A stretch of 64,000 nucleotides of DNA, from positions 26,966-90,965 of the forward strand of contig JAGCUI010000050.1 of assembly GCA_017962965.1 (NCBI GenBank), given 5' to 3'. Under the pieces are notes generated by a model. That model was given only the letters and a program-made list of their open reading frames with translations. It had not been told where the DNA came from and made no database searches. The number at the start of each line of letters is the position of its first letter. Position 1 is the stretch's first letter. Made by a program: the position numbers and the translations under genes. Origin of the DNA: Treponema sp. (GTDB taxonomy: Bacteria > Spirochaetota > Spirochaetia > Treponematales > Treponemataceae). Below, piece after piece: positions 33,851 to 43,284 of this stretch.

Positions 33851-34471
33851 TTACTTTTTGGAAGTTTCTTCTTTAGAGGCTTCTTTTAATGAATTAATCG
33901 CATTTTGAAATTTCTCGATGCTTTGAGTGTCGGGAAATTTTTCTTTTAAAAGGCTAAGATATTTTTGAGCTTCATCTGCATTTTTAAGCTGAATATAAAT
34001 TGTGATGATATTTTCGTAATAAGAGCTTTTATTGCCCGAAGTTTCTATAAGCTCAGAATAAATTTTTATTGCTTCTTCTTTTGAGCCCTTGCTTGCATAA
34101 ACATAGGCAAGGTTTTCTTTTAAAGTTGCATTATCCTTATCGCGTTCCAAAAGCTCTTTAAACATCTTTTCGGCTTTGTTCCAGTCCGACTGTATAACAG
34201 CAATCTTTGCAATTTTATAATAAGCATCCCAGTAAAGGTCAGGACATTTTAAACACTGTTCGTAATAAATAACTGCCTTGTCGTATTTTTTCTGGTTTGT
34301 ATATTCATCTGCAATAATCATGTACTGATTATATAAATCAAGCTCCTTTTGTACCTGTGCCCCCGGAATAAGGGATGAGGTTGTATTACAGGAAACAAAT
34401 ACAAGACTTAAGAGAAATGCTATGAATATTGATTTTAATGGCTTAGCCCAGAACAATTTTTTCAATTTCAT
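33851..34471 (-). CDS. TPR lipoprotein
   Basis: With the start at 34471 the product has 206 residues: a lipoprotein signal peptide (basic [12 protein letters not shown], hydrophobic [13 protein letters not shown]) with the lipobox Cys, then at least three tetratricopeptide repeats ([54 protein letters not shown]). Such proteins act as scaffolds in the periplasm or outer membrane. The ATG lies inside the last 29 bases of upp in another frame. A longer frame to 34519 would put a non-signal sequence in front and is rejected. The specific partner is unknown. Confidence 0.82.
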   Translation of the reverse strand: MKLKKLFWAKPLKSIFIAFLLSLVFVSCNTTSSLIPGAQVQKELDLYNQYMIIADEYTNQKKYDKAVIYYEQCLKCPDLYWDAYYKIAKIAVIQSDWNKAEKMFKELLERDKDNATLKENLAYVYASKGSKEEAIKIYSELIETSGNKSSYYENIITIYIQLKNADEAQKYLSLLKEKFPDTQSIEKFQNAINSLKEASKEETSKK

Positions 34472-35477
34472 ATAACTGAGATTTATATAATCCTGAAATA
34501 TTATGACCGTAATCTGCAATAAGCTGAATCATGTTTCTTGGTGCTTCTTTTGTATCGCAGCCGTTCAAGCGGTCTCCTGCATCTCCAAGACCCGGCATGA
34601 TGTATGCTTTTTCGTTCATTACAGGGTCCAGCCAGAGTGTATAGCAGGTACAGTTTTCGAGTGCACGAGTAACACGAATTGAGCCTTTGAGTGTAGAAAT
34701 TGTATTAAAGAAAGCAATAGACTTTGGATGAACACCCTGGCTCTGAAGGTATTTTACAACTGTTACAAGCGATCCGCCTGTTGCGTTCATTGGATCTGCA
34801 AAAATTAAATCCTTTCCGTCGAGTGCTTCGAGGTCAAAGAAGGATTTATTCAAATCCATTATATATTCCATGTTAGATTCGTTTTTTGTATCGTTACGGC
34901 TGATTTTGAATAATGCAAATGGAGTTTTATATCCGTGAGAAGAATACTCTTCGATTTCCTTTGACATAATCATACTTGGAAGAAGAGCACCGCGGAGCAT
35001 TACACAAACGGCTGTGTTTTCAATTTTGTCGTCTATATCAGGGATTTTATGAACTGCGTAGTTCTGAACAGGAAAGTTTACAGGAGTTTTTACAATCATG
35101 TGGCCTTTTTTATCTGAATGCTGGTCTGTATATGCCATACGAAAAAGCATTTCATAAGCTCTCTGGCTGTAATACATAAATTCCTGGTGATTTGTCTTTA
35201 CGTCTCTTAATTTTGAAATTACACGTGAAGCTTCTGCATGAGCTCCCTCTGCTGTTACGAAGGAATAAACCTTGATGTTAGGATGCTTTGCACAAATGTT
35301 CTGCATCTCATGTCCCATCTTATCGTAACCGTCGATGATTTTCTGTTCATCAACCGGGTCAAATGACTTCATTGTTTCTTTAAACATTACTTCAAGCTTT
35401 TGTAAATCGGCCATATCCTCTGATGTAAGATATCCGTCCAAGTCTTCTGCTTTAAGAATAATTTTGTCACTTGCCAT
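34443..35477 (-). CDS. upp: Uracil phosphoribosyltransferase with N-terminal extension
   Basis: The enzyme makes UMP from uracil and PRPP in pyrimidine salvage. The PRPP loop reads [20 protein letters not shown], against the usual DPMLATGGS, and the uracil-binding C-terminal signature is [15 protein letters not shown]. The product has 344 residues, while typical Upp has about 210; the extra part is an N-terminal region of about 120 residues ([20 protein letters not shown] onward) that is mostly helical and of unknown role. A good ribosome site (AAGGAG) precedes the ATG. Its stop overlaps the start of the TPR lipoprotein gene. Confidence 0.88.
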   Translation of the reverse strand: MASDKIILKAEDLDGYLTSEDMADLQKLEVMFKETMKSFDPVDEQKIIDGYDKMGHEMQNICAKHPNIKVYSFVTAEGAHAEASRVISKLRDVKTNHQEFMYYSQRAYEMLFRMAYTDQHSDKKGHMIVKTPVNFPVQNYAVHKIPDIDDKIENTAVCVMLRGALLPSMIMSKEIEEYSSHGYKTPFALFKISRNDTKNESNMEYIMDLNKSFFDLEALDGKDLIFADPMNATGGSLVTVVKYLQSQGVHPKSIAFFNTISTLKGSIRVTRALENCTCYTLWLDPVMNEKAYIMPGLGDAGDRLNGCDTKEAPRNMIQLIADYGHNISGLYKSQLYEIEKIVLG

Positions 35478-35488
35478 GTGTAATCTCC

Positions 35489-36397
35489 TTATAATCCCAA
35501 AATTTTATATAATTGTTTCTTACTTAATTCTATATCAGAAATCTCTAATTGTGTAGGATTTTCTGAAGTTGCATCCCCGTTTGAAAGTCCGAACGCAATG
35601 AGTAAGATTGTTCTGCTGGCCTTTTTATATGCTTCGTTCTTAAAATTAAAGGTAAGGTCCAAAAGATATGAATCCTTGCTTCTTGGATTATCGCGGAATT
35701 TTCCCCATACAGAAAGAAGCTGAAGGTTCAAATTGTTTCCTAAAAGGACGTGCAGATATGTAGAAGGCTGTACTGTATAAAATCTGATTTCTTCTTTTGA
35801 GCCGTTAATCCAGTCGTAGATTTCCTTATTCAAAGAACTGAAATAGCCGTCCTGCCCTTCTTCCTCGCTTGAGTTACGAATAACATCATAAACAGAAAGC
35901 ATGCCTGGAACATCACGACCTAACACCAGAACGTTACCGCTTGGGAAAGAAACATCCAGCTTGTTCTGAGAATAGATTTCGTACTGATTTTTTGAGTTTA
36001 CAGGATTAAAGGTTGTTTTAGACCATCCGTTTTTAGAGCTCAAAAGACGAGGTACATATTTAACAGGAATATCAGATTCGATGGAAGCCTGAAGTACATT
36101 TTTATAGTTACTTCTTGAGATACCGATATAAAGATGATTCACTCTTTCTGCCAAAGACTTTATATCGCTGTCTGTAAGCTGTTCCACATTGGATTTGATG
36201 ATTCTTGTTACTAAATCTTCATCTACCTTTTTTGGAATGGAAAGATAAAAGGTGCTTTTATTATCCAAAAGATCAATCGCTTTTACGCTGGACTGTTCGT
36301 CCGGAGGAAGCGACTGACATGAAACAAAAAATAAAGTGAATGCAAATACAAAAAGTTTTTTAAGCTTTTTCAATACAGATACTCCATGTTTTATCAT
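35489..36397 (-). CDS. Lipoprotein, unknown
   Basis: I do not recognise a family. The protein has up to 302 residues with a lipoprotein signal peptide: basic KKLKKLFVF, hydrophobic AFTLFFVS and the lipobox Cys near residue 27. The mature part has no repeat and is predicted mixed alpha/beta ([40 protein letters not shown]). The gene begins inside ileS. Two starts are possible: the ATG at 36397 or a TTG at 36373 that has GGAG eight bases upstream; the latter gives a more standard lipoprotein leader. Overlap with ileS suggests co-transcription only. Confidence 0.75.
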   Translation of the reverse strand: MIKHGVSVLKKLKKLFVFAFTLFFVSCQSLPPDEQSSVKAIDLLDNKSTFYLSIPKKVDEDLVTRIIKSNVEQLTDSDIKSLAERVNHLYIGISRSNYKNVLQASIESDIPVKYVPRLLSSKNGWSKTTFNPVNSKNQYEIYSQNKLDVSFPSGNVLVLGRDVPGMLSVYDVIRNSSEEEGQDGYFSSLNKEIYDWINGSKEEIRFYTVQPSTYLHVLLGNNLNLQLLSVWGKFRDNPRSKDSYLLDLTFNFKNEAYKKASRTILLIAFGLSNGDATSENPTQLEISDIELSKKQLYKILGL

Positions 36398-39300
36398 CAG
36401 CTTCTACCTTTGTTTCCAAAGATGCAGAAGGATTAAATTCTGCCACAGCTGCTAAAGTTTCGTTTGAAATAAAGTCTTTGAACATATTGAATGCCTGTTC
36501 AAGTTCAGAGTCTCCCGAAACAGTAAGGTTGATTCTGTCTGTAACTTCAAGTCCTGTTTCCTTACGTAAGTTCTGGATACCACGGATTAAGTCGCGTACA
36601 TAACCTTCTTTCTTGAGCTCGTCTGTAATCATTGAATCAAGACCAACAGTTAAAGTTCCTTCATTCAAAACCTTGAGGTTGTCTTTTTCGAGACGTTCTA
36701 CAATTACTTTTTCTGTATCAAGTTCTACCGAAGTTCCTTCAACATCAATTGAAAGTTTTGTTCCTTCGAGAATTGACTGAATCTGTTCACTTGTTAAGCC
36801 CTGGATTACAGAAGCAGCGGCCTTCATCTTAGGACCAAGCTCCTTACCAAGTACTTTAAAGTTTGCCTTTGCTTTGTATTCAACAAGCTCATCCTCGCGT
36901 TCGTGGAAAATAACTTCCTTAACATTGAGTTCTTCGCGGATACAGTCTTCCATTTCTGCAAGAACCTTCTTTTCGTCAGGATTTCTTGTTACTAAGGCAA
37001 TGCTTGAAAGTGGCTGGCGATTTTTAAGATTGAATGTATTTCTGAGGCTGTGTCCCATAGAAACTGCCTGCTGAACTGTGTTCATCTTAAATTCAAGTGT
37101 TTCGTTAATCCATGCTTTATTAACTGCAGGGTAATCGCAGAGGTGTACAGATTCCTTATCGCTTGAGGTTTTAAGGTTCTGATACATTTCTTCTGTGATG
37201 AACGGAACAAATGGTGCTGCAACCTGAGCAAGTGTTTTAAGAGCAATGTACAATGCTTCGTATGCTTCTGCCTTGTCTGAATCGTTTTCTGATTTCCAGA
37301 AGCGGCGGCGGTTACGACGGATGTACCAGTTATTAAGTTCATCAATGAATTTAACAATCGGGTCTACGGCTGTAGAAAGGTCGTAATCATCAAGAGCGTC
37401 TGAAACATCTTTAATAAGTTTTTGTGTAATAGACAAAAGCCATGCATCAAGCGGATTAGACGGAAGCTTTGAGTCGAACATATGTCCTGTTGGTGCAACC
37501 TTGTCGATGTTTGCGTAAGTTACAAAGAATGAGTATGAATTCCACCAAGGGATGATGATTGATTTAAGAACATCGCGAACACCTTCGTCCGAATAGCGTA
37601 AATCATCTGCTTTAACAACTGCAGAGTGAATCAAGAAAAGACGGAGGGCATCTGCACCAAAGCGGTTAATTGCTTCTACAGGGTCTGTATAGTTTCTTAA
37701 AGACTTACTCATCTTTCTTCCGTCGGAAGCAAGTACAAGTCCGTTTACAATACAGTTCTGGAATGCAGGCTTGTCGAAAAGATGGCTTGCTAAAATTGTG
37801 AGTGTATAGAACCATCCGCGTGTCTGATCAAGACCTTCTGAAATAAAGTTTGCAGGGAAGTGTTTTTCAAAGTAGTCTCTGTTTTCAAAAGGATAGTGCT
37901 GCTGTGCATAAGGCATGGAACCTGATTCAAACCAGCAGTCGAATACTTCAGGGATACGGTACATTGTTTTACCGCACTTTGGACACTTGATTGTAATTTT
38001 ATCTACAAACTGTTTATGTAAATCTTCAGGATATACGCCTGATAATTCTTTAAGCTCTTCGCGTGAACCTACACAAAGAGTGTGATTACATTCAGGGTCT
38101 TCGCACTTCCAGATTGGGATTGGATTTCCCCAGTAACGGTTACGGCTTACAGCCCAGTCTCTAGAACCTGCGAGCCATTTACCAAAGCGTCCTTCCTTGA
38201 TGTGAGAAGGCTGCCATTTAATCTGAGAGTTTGCTCTTAAAAGTGCTTCGTGATGATCTGCAACCTTTACAAACCATGAACCGATTCCTCTGTAAATCAA
38301 AGGAGAACCACATCTCCAGCAGTGAGGGTAAGTATGCATGTGCTGTTCTTTTTTAATGAGCTTACCTTCTGCCTTAAGGCGGTCCATAATATCTTTATCG
38401 CAATCTTTTACAAAGAGTTCTTCGTAATCTGTAACAGGTTTAATAAAGCGGCATTCTGCGTCGATTGGTTCTACTTCAGGAACACCAGAGCCTGCAAAAA
38501 CCTTGTGGTCGTCTTCACCAAAGGCAGGAGCAATATGAACAATACCGGTACCATCATCTGTAGTAACGTAGTCAGCATTGAACATTCTGAATGCACCTTC
38601 TGTACACTTAAAGCCTGAATCTGTTTCGCACTTTGCTGCATCTTTATATTCTGCAAAATAAGGGAACAAAGGTTCGTAGCGTGCGCCAATAAAATCCTTA
38701 CCCTTGTGCTTATAAATAATTTCGTAATCTTCAGGATTTTTGTAATAAGCCGAAAGACGTGCTTCTGCAAAAATATAAAAATCTCCAGATTCCTTATCCT
38801 TGATTTTTACATAGTCCAAATCAGGGCCCATACAAAGACCGAGGTTAGAAGGCAATGTCCAAGGAGTTGTTGTCCATGCAATAAAATAAGTTTTACCGTT
38901 TTCCATATCAGGGTCGTTTACACCCTTTGGAGCTTTTGTAATCTTAAAGCGAACGGTAACAGTCATGTCGTTTACATCTTTATAGCCCTGAGCAAGCTCG
39001 TGTGTAGACAAAACTGTAGAACAGCGAGGACAGTATGGGAGAATATATTTTCCTTCGTAGATGAGACCCTTATCCCAGAGAGTTTTTGCAACCCACCAGA
39101 TGGATTCCATGTATTCAGGATTCATTGTTTTATAGTCGTGGTCAAAATCTACCCAGCGGCCCATACGGGTGATAGTCTGTCTCCATTCTGATGTATAGCG
39201 GAGAACCGATGCCTTACAAGCTTCGTTGAACTTATCTACACCCATCTGTTCGATTTCGTGTTTAGAGTTAATACCGAGTTCTTTTTCGATTAAGTTTTCG

Positions 39301-39578
39301 ATTGGAAGTCCGTGGCAGTCCCATCCAAAGCGGCGTTCAACCTTTTTGCCCTTCATTGTCTGGTAGCGCGGAATAATATCTTTAATAGTTGACGGAATAA
39401 AGTGACCGAAGTGTGGAAGTCCTGTAGCAAATGGAGGACCATCAAAGAAAACGTATTCTTCGGCATCCTTTCTCTGATCTAATGATTTCTGGAAAATTTT
39501 ATTATCTTCCCAGTATTTGAGGATTTGTTCTTCCTGTTTTGGAAAATCAACTTTTGGATCAACCGGTTTAAAGCTCAT
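36360..39578 (-). CDS. ileS: Isoleucyl-tRNA synthetase, eukaryote-like long form
   Basis: The enzyme charges tRNA-Ile in the cytoplasm. It has 1072 residues. The class I HIGH motif is HFGH (in LPHFGHFIPSTIKDI), and KMSKS is intact (GRKMSKSLRNYTDP). The editing domain includes GWDCHGLPIENLIEKELGI upstream and AWTTTPWTLPSNLGLCMGPD; its DDGTGIVHIAPAFGEDD segment is conserved. The length and sequence style match the eukaryotic/archaeal-like IleRS clade, which is present in other spirochaetes and in mupirocin-tolerant bacteria, rather than the E. coli type. Paired Cys motifs (CEDPEC, CPKCGKTMYRIPEVFDC) suggest zinc sites in the insertion. A good AAGGA site precedes the ATG. Confidence 0.97.
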   Translation of the reverse strand: MSFKPVDPKVDFPKQEEQILKYWEDNKIFQKSLDQRKDAEEYVFFDGPPFATGLPHFGHFIPSTIKDIIPRYQTMKGKKVERRFGWDCHGLPIENLIEKELGINSKHEIEQMGVDKFNEACKASVLRYTSEWRQTITRMGRWVDFDHDYKTMNPEYMESIWWVAKTLWDKGLIYEGKYILPYCPRCSTVLSTHELAQGYKDVNDMTVTVRFKITKAPKGVNDPDMENGKTYFIAWTTTPWTLPSNLGLCMGPDLDYVKIKDKESGDFYIFAEARLSAYYKNPEDYEIIYKHKGKDFIGARYEPLFPYFAEYKDAAKCETDSGFKCTEGAFRMFNADYVTTDDGTGIVHIAPAFGEDDHKVFAGSGVPEVEPIDAECRFIKPVTDYEELFVKDCDKDIMDRLKAEGKLIKKEQHMHTYPHCWRCGSPLIYRGIGSWFVKVADHHEALLRANSQIKWQPSHIKEGRFGKWLAGSRDWAVSRNRYWGNPIPIWKCEDPECNHTLCVGSREELKELSGVYPEDLHKQFVDKITIKCPKCGKTMYRIPEVFDCWFESGSMPYAQQHYPFENRDYFEKHFPANFISEGLDQTRGWFYTLTILASHLFDKPAFQNCIVNGLVLASDGRKMSKSLRNYTDPVEAINRFGADALRLFLIHSAVVKADDLRYSDEGVRDVLKSIIIPWWNSYSFFVTYANIDKVAPTGHMFDSKLPSNPLDAWLLSITQKLIKDVSDALDDYDLSTAVDPIVKFIDELNNWYIRRNRRRFWKSENDSDKAEAYEALYIALKTLAQVAAPFVPFITEEMYQNLKTSSDKESVHLCDYPAVNKAWINETLEFKMNTVQQAVSMGHSLRNTFNLKNRQPLSSIALVTRNPDEKKVLAEMEDCIREELNVKEVIFHEREDELVEYKAKANFKVLGKELGPKMKAAASVIQGLTSEQIQSILEGTKLSIDVEGTSVELDTEKVIVERLEKDNLKVLNEGTLTVGLDSMITDELKKEGYVRDLIRGIQNLRKETGLEVTDRINLTVSGDSELEQAFNMFKDFISNETLAAVAEFNPSASLETKVEADDKTWSICIEKA

Positions 39579-39679
39579 GAATTTGTCCTTATATAGTTTA
39601 TTTTATTTGCTTGTGATTATGACACAAAATACAAAAATATTCTATATAATCATTAAACTGATTCTTTAAACTTCGTTTT

Positions 39680-40498
39680 TTAGTCTACCCTTTTTTCGTC
39701 TTCTGCCTTCTTTTTGCTTGCAGTAAAGAGTGAATAACCCTGAGCATTATAGCCTTCGAGTTCCTTTATGTATTCACTTTTAGGGCAGTAATTTTTAGCG
39801 ATATTAAGCATTGATTTTGCAGTAACCTTGTCCTTTTTTTCGTAATACATCTGAGAAAGAAAAATCTGTGCATAAAATTTTTCTGCATTATTTCTGGCAT
39901 AAGTTACAGCATCTTTAAATGACTGGAGGGCCTTTTTTTCACTTCCGCCGTTGATTCCTGGTGCCCAGTAATACCACTGCCCCATGTGAGTAAGACAATA
40001 AGAATTTTTAGGATTAATTTTAAGGCATTCAAGATAATAATTTTTTACAGTCATTCCGTATTTTAAAGCACCGCTCATAGGAGAATAAGACATATAGCAT
40101 GAATAAATATCAGCTGTTACAACATAAAGCCAGTCGCATACATTGTTTTTATTTGCCTTGATGAACTTTTCATTTTTATCTGCCTGAGAAATAAGTTCTT
40201 TTTTTAGAGCTTCTTCGGTTCCCTTTTCTTCCCAGGTGTAGTTATATTTTTCCAGAAGATAGAAGGATTCAATTACAAGCTTTTCCTGATTTGTAAATGA
40301 AGTGTAAGGATTAGAAGATTTATATTTATTAAGCTGGGCAACTGCATCCTTTTTTTCCTTATTGATTGTTAATTCCATACGGAGGTTCATAAAAGAATCT
40401 ACATATTTCTGGGCATTTGCAGAGATTGAAGTTTGAGACCATGCTCCTGCCATGATAAAGCTAAGTAATACAACGAATAATTTCTTCTGGATTTTCAT
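39680..40498 (-). CDS. Exported TPR-like protein
   Basis: From the ATG at 40498, which has GGAGG five bases upstream, the product has 272 residues with a signal peptide (KKLFVVLLSFIMAGAWS, cleavage near SQT). The rest is helical; late repeats such as EKKALQSFKDAVTYARNN and KVTAKSMLNIAKNYCPKSEY resemble TPRs. A frame reaching back to 40552 lacks a ribosome site. It is probably periplasmic. The neighbour upstream on the other strand is the GT8/acyltransferase operon; divergent promoters share a 120-base gap. Its function is not known. Confidence 0.75.
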   Translation of the reverse strand: MKIQKKLFVVLLSFIMAGAWSQTSISANAQKYVDSFMNLRMELTINKEKKDAVAQLNKYKSSNPYTSFTNQEKLVIESFYLLEKYNYTWEEKGTEEALKKELISQADKNEKFIKANKNNVCDWLYVVTADIYSCYMSYSPMSGALKYGMTVKNYYLECLKINPKNSYCLTHMGQWYYWAPGINGGSEKKALQSFKDAVTYARNNAEKFYAQIFLSQMYYEKKDKVTAKSMLNIAKNYCPKSEYIKELEGYNAQGYSLFTASKKKAEDEKRVD

Positions 40499-40572
40499 AT
40501 TTTCCTCCGTAAAACTCCCTGTTTGTCTATCTATATAAAAAACGTAACACAAATAAGTTTCATTTTCAATGC

Positions 40573-40601
40573 TTGATTAATATTAATTAAACAGTTACTA
40601 T
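40573..40601 (+). promoter_or_regulatory. Predicted promoter of the GT8/acyltransferase operon
   Basis: TTGATT (40573-40578) and TACTAT (40596-40601) are separated by 17 bases. The leader is short (about 15 bases) and holds GAGG at 40611-40614 before the ATG at 40623. Confidence 0.5.
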
Positions 40602-40622
40602 TAAATGCTAGAGGTATAAATA

Positions 40623-41690
40623 ATGAAAGAAATACCAATCTTTTTTGCGGTAGATAATAATTATTTTCCGTACATGGCTGTTACTTTAAAGTCACTTCTT
40701 GAAAATGCATCTCCAAAATATTTTTATAAATTCCATGTACTCTCTTCTTCTGATTTAAATGAAGACTGGAAAAAAAGTGTAGAAAAATGTTTAACCCCTT
40801 ATTCTTCAATTGAATATTTTGACGTTCGCCCTGCAATGGCAAAAATCAAGGAAAACTTACACGTTCGCGATTATTACTCTTTGGATACTTACAACAGATT
40901 CTTTATAGACACACTCTTTCCTCAGTACGACAAGGTTATTTATCTTGATGCTGACATTGTTGTTACAGGGGATATTTCAAAACTCTATAAAAAGAATATT
41001 GCAAACTATCTTGTTGGTTGTGTTCCTGAACAGGTTATGCAGAAATACAGAGTATTCGGTGAATATGTAGAAAAGGTTTTAGGCTGTAAGCTTAAGACAT
41101 ATTTTAATGCCGGCATGCTTTTAATGAACACAAAGATGTTCCGCGCATACAATGTTCAAAAACGCTTTGTAAATCTTTTAAAGCAGTATAAATTCCAGGT
41201 TACACAGGACGAAGATTATCTTAATGTAATCTGCCAGAACAAAACAAGAATCCTTGATTTTGGCTGGAACAAGATGCCGTTCGACGACAAAAAATTTGAC
41301 TGTAAAAAAGTTAATCTCATCCACTACAATTTGAACTGGAAACCATGGCACTATAAGCACGTACTTTATGAAGAAGAATTCTGGAAGTATGCTAAAATGA
41401 CAGACTTCTACGACTACATCAAAAAGGCACGCGAAACTTATACTTACAAGCAGAAGATGGACGACACAACAGGCTTTGAAAACTTAAAGAAGCTTGCTCA
41501 GTCTGAAATTGATAATCCTAATAATTACAAGAACGTTCTTGATATGAAGATGAGCATCCTTAAGAAAGGTACACATCTTTTTATGAGCATTCCTGGAATT
41601 AGAAGCTTAATCAGAATCATTAATACAAACGGATATAAAATTGCCTATGTGTATAGAAAAAGACAAAGAAAGACTAGCAGTACTCGCTAG
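40623..41690 (+). CDS. GT8-family glycosyltransferase
   Basis: The 355-residue cytoplasmic protein has the glycosyltransferase family 8 layout: an N-terminal nucleotide-sugar domain starting IPIFFAVDNNYFPYMAVTLK, the DXD metal motif in VIYLDADIVVTGDISKLY, the acceptor-site segment TYFNAGMLLMNTKMF, QDEDYLNVICQNKTRILDFG and the late histidine in LIHYNLNWKPWHY. Such enzymes transfer glucose or galactose from UDP-sugars onto lipid or LPS-like acceptors with retention. It is the first of four overlapping genes of a putative glycolipid pathway. The C-terminal 70 residues are basic and may touch the membrane. Confidence 0.9.
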   Translation: MKEIPIFFAVDNNYFPYMAVTLKSLLENASPKYFYKFHVLSSSDLNEDWKKSVEKCLTPYSSIEYFDVRPAMAKIKENLHVRDYYSLDTYNRFFIDTLFPQYDKVIYLDADIVVTGDISKLYKKNIANYLVGCVPEQVMQKYRVFGEYVEKVLGCKLKTYFNAGMLLMNTKMFRAYNVQKRFVNLLKQYKFQVTQDEDYLNVICQNKTRILDFGWNKMPFDDKKFDCKKVNLIHYNLNWKPWHYKHVLYEEEFWKYAKMTDFYDYIKKARETYTYKQKMDDTTGFENLKKLAQSEIDNPNNYKNVLDMKMSILKKGTHLFMSIPGIRSLIRIINTNGYKIAYVYRKRQRKTSSTR

Positions 41691-42489
41691 AATAGACGAA
41701 TACGAAAGAAAAAGATGGTTCAACAAGGATGTTGAAAACGATCCTCCAACAATTCCGCTTACTGCAGATAAGGTAGACTATCTTCAGAAAAAGCTTAAGA
41801 ATAAAATTCTTTCACGCATTATCAACAAAAAGGCATACAATTTTATTCTTGACCTTATTAAAAACGGACAGCTTGTTATCAAAGAAATAAAAGGTATTGA
41901 AAACTTTGAAAAACTTTTGGATCAGGGTGTTATTCTTACATGTAACCACTTTAATGCTTTTGATAACTTTGCCATTCACAACATGGTACATCCATACATC
42001 GGAACAAATCTCTACAAGGTAATCCGCGAAGGTAACTTTACTTCATTCCCGGGCCTTTTTGGTTTGTTCTTCCGTCACTGTAATACATTGCCTTTGAGCT
42101 CAAACTTTTCATGCATGAAGCTTTTTATAGACGCAGTTGCAACTCTTCTTAAAAAGAAGCAGAAGATTTTGATTTACGCTGAACAGGGAATGTGGTGGAA
42201 TTACAGAAAACCTCGTCCTTTGACAAACGGTGCATTCAATCTTGCAGTAAACAGCATGGCTCCGGTTTTACCAATCTTTATCACAATGGAAGATACAGAC
42301 AAAATCGGTGGCGACGGCTTCCCTATTCAGGCATATACAATTAATGTTCTTGAACCTATTTATCCGGATCCGAATAAATCACGCAAGGAAAACATTGATT
42401 ATATGCGCGATAAAAACTACCAGATGTGGAAGGAAGTTTACGAAAAGTTCTACGGTATTCCACTCGAATATTTACCTGAAGAAAAATAG
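41647..42489 (+). CDS. PlsC-type acyltransferase (first copy)
   Basis: The 280-residue protein has the HX4D motif of glycerolipid acyltransferases as NHFNAFD (about residues 100-106), a glycine-containing block near FPGLFGLFFRHCNTLPL, and the third block as EQGMWW, against the usual PEGTRS. It likely transfers a fatty acyl group to a lipid acceptor at the membrane. The start is either the ATG at 41647 or a TTG six bases earlier; both lie in the last part of the GT8 gene, overlapping by about 44 bases. A second acyltransferase follows after three bases. The acceptor is unknown. Confidence 0.82.
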   Translation: MCIEKDKERLAVLARIDEYERKRWFNKDVENDPPTIPLTADKVDYLQKKLKNKILSRIINKKAYNFILDLIKNGQLVIKEIKGIENFEKLLDQGVILTCNHFNAFDNFAIHNMVHPYIGTNLYKVIREGNFTSFPGLFGLFFRHCNTLPLSSNFSCMKLFIDAVATLLKKKQKILIYAEQGMWWNYRKPRPLTNGAFNLAVNSMAPVLPIFITMEDTDKIGGDGFPIQAYTINVLEPIYPDPNKSRKENIDYMRDKNYQMWKEVYEKFYGIPLEYLPEEK

Positions 42490-42492
42490 TAC

Positions 42493-43284
42493 ATGAAAGA
42501 AAAAGAGCAGAAGATCATCTATTACACCGATGAACTTAAGAATGAATTTTCAACTATTCAGATTACCCCGCGCAAAATAGACGCTAACTACGACTACGGT
42601 AAGAAAAATTTTAAATGGAAATTCCTTCACTGGTTCTGGTATACACTCACCTTCCGCCCGGTTTCAAGTCTGGTATTAAAGCTTGCAGTTCATCATAAAA
42701 TTGTGAACAAAGAGGTTTTAAAACCTTACAGGCACAAGGCTTATTTTATGTACGCAAATCATACAAACGCTGCCTGCGACCCTTTTATTCCGGCCCAGGT
42801 TGCAAAGCCGAATCACATTTATGTAATTGTTCATCCAAATAACGTAAGCATGCCTGTTCTTGGAAGAATTAATCCATATCTTGGAGCACTCCCTCTTCCG
42901 GATGATTTTGAAGCTGCAAAGAATTTTATGAACATTATTAAAATGCGCATTGAACAGAATCGTTCTGTAATGATTTATCCTGAAGCACACATCTGGCCTT
43001 ACTACACAAAAATAAGACCATTTTTGGAAACAAGCTTTAGATATCCGGTGCAGTATGATGTTCCTGTTTTCTGTTTTACAAACACCTATCAAAAAAGAAA
43101 ATTTTCTAAAAAGCACAAGATTGTAACTTACGTAGACGGACCCTTTTTTGCAGATAAAAACCTTGGACCTAAGGAACAAAAGCTGGACTTAAGAAACAGG
43201 GTTTATAATGCAATGACAGAACGCACAAAAAATAATAATATGGAAATTATAAAATACATTAAAAAAGAGGAAAACAATGATTAA
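42493..43284 (+). CDS. PlsC-type acyltransferase (second copy)
   Basis: The 263-residue protein has the acyltransferase HX4D motif as NHTNAACD (the His and Asp are five residues apart in HTNAACD), a conserved block NPYLGALPLPDDFEAAKNFM and the third block as YPEAHIWPY, in which PEA replaces PEG. It is basic with one hydrophobic segment near residue 55. It differs clearly from the preceding acyltransferase, so the two probably have different acceptors or steps. Its stop overlaps the next GT8 ATG by eight bases. Confidence 0.8.
   Translation: MKEKEQKIIYYTDELKNEFSTIQITPRKIDANYDYGKKNFKWKFLHWFWYTLTFRPVSSLVLKLAVHHKIVNKEVLKPYRHKAYFMYANHTNAACDPFIPAQVAKPNHIYVIVHPNNVSMPVLGRINPYLGALPLPDDFEAAKNFMNIIKMRIEQNRSVMIYPEAHIWPYYTKIRPFLETSFRYPVQYDVPVFCFTNTYQKRKFSKKHKIVTYVDGPFFADKNLGPKEQKLDLRNRVYNAMTERTKNNNMEIIKYIKKEENND

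Noticed and set aside
42718..43179. Minus-strand open frame of 153 codons inside the second acyltransferase gene
   Set aside because: Shadow of a well-supported gene; no start signals and unnatural composition.
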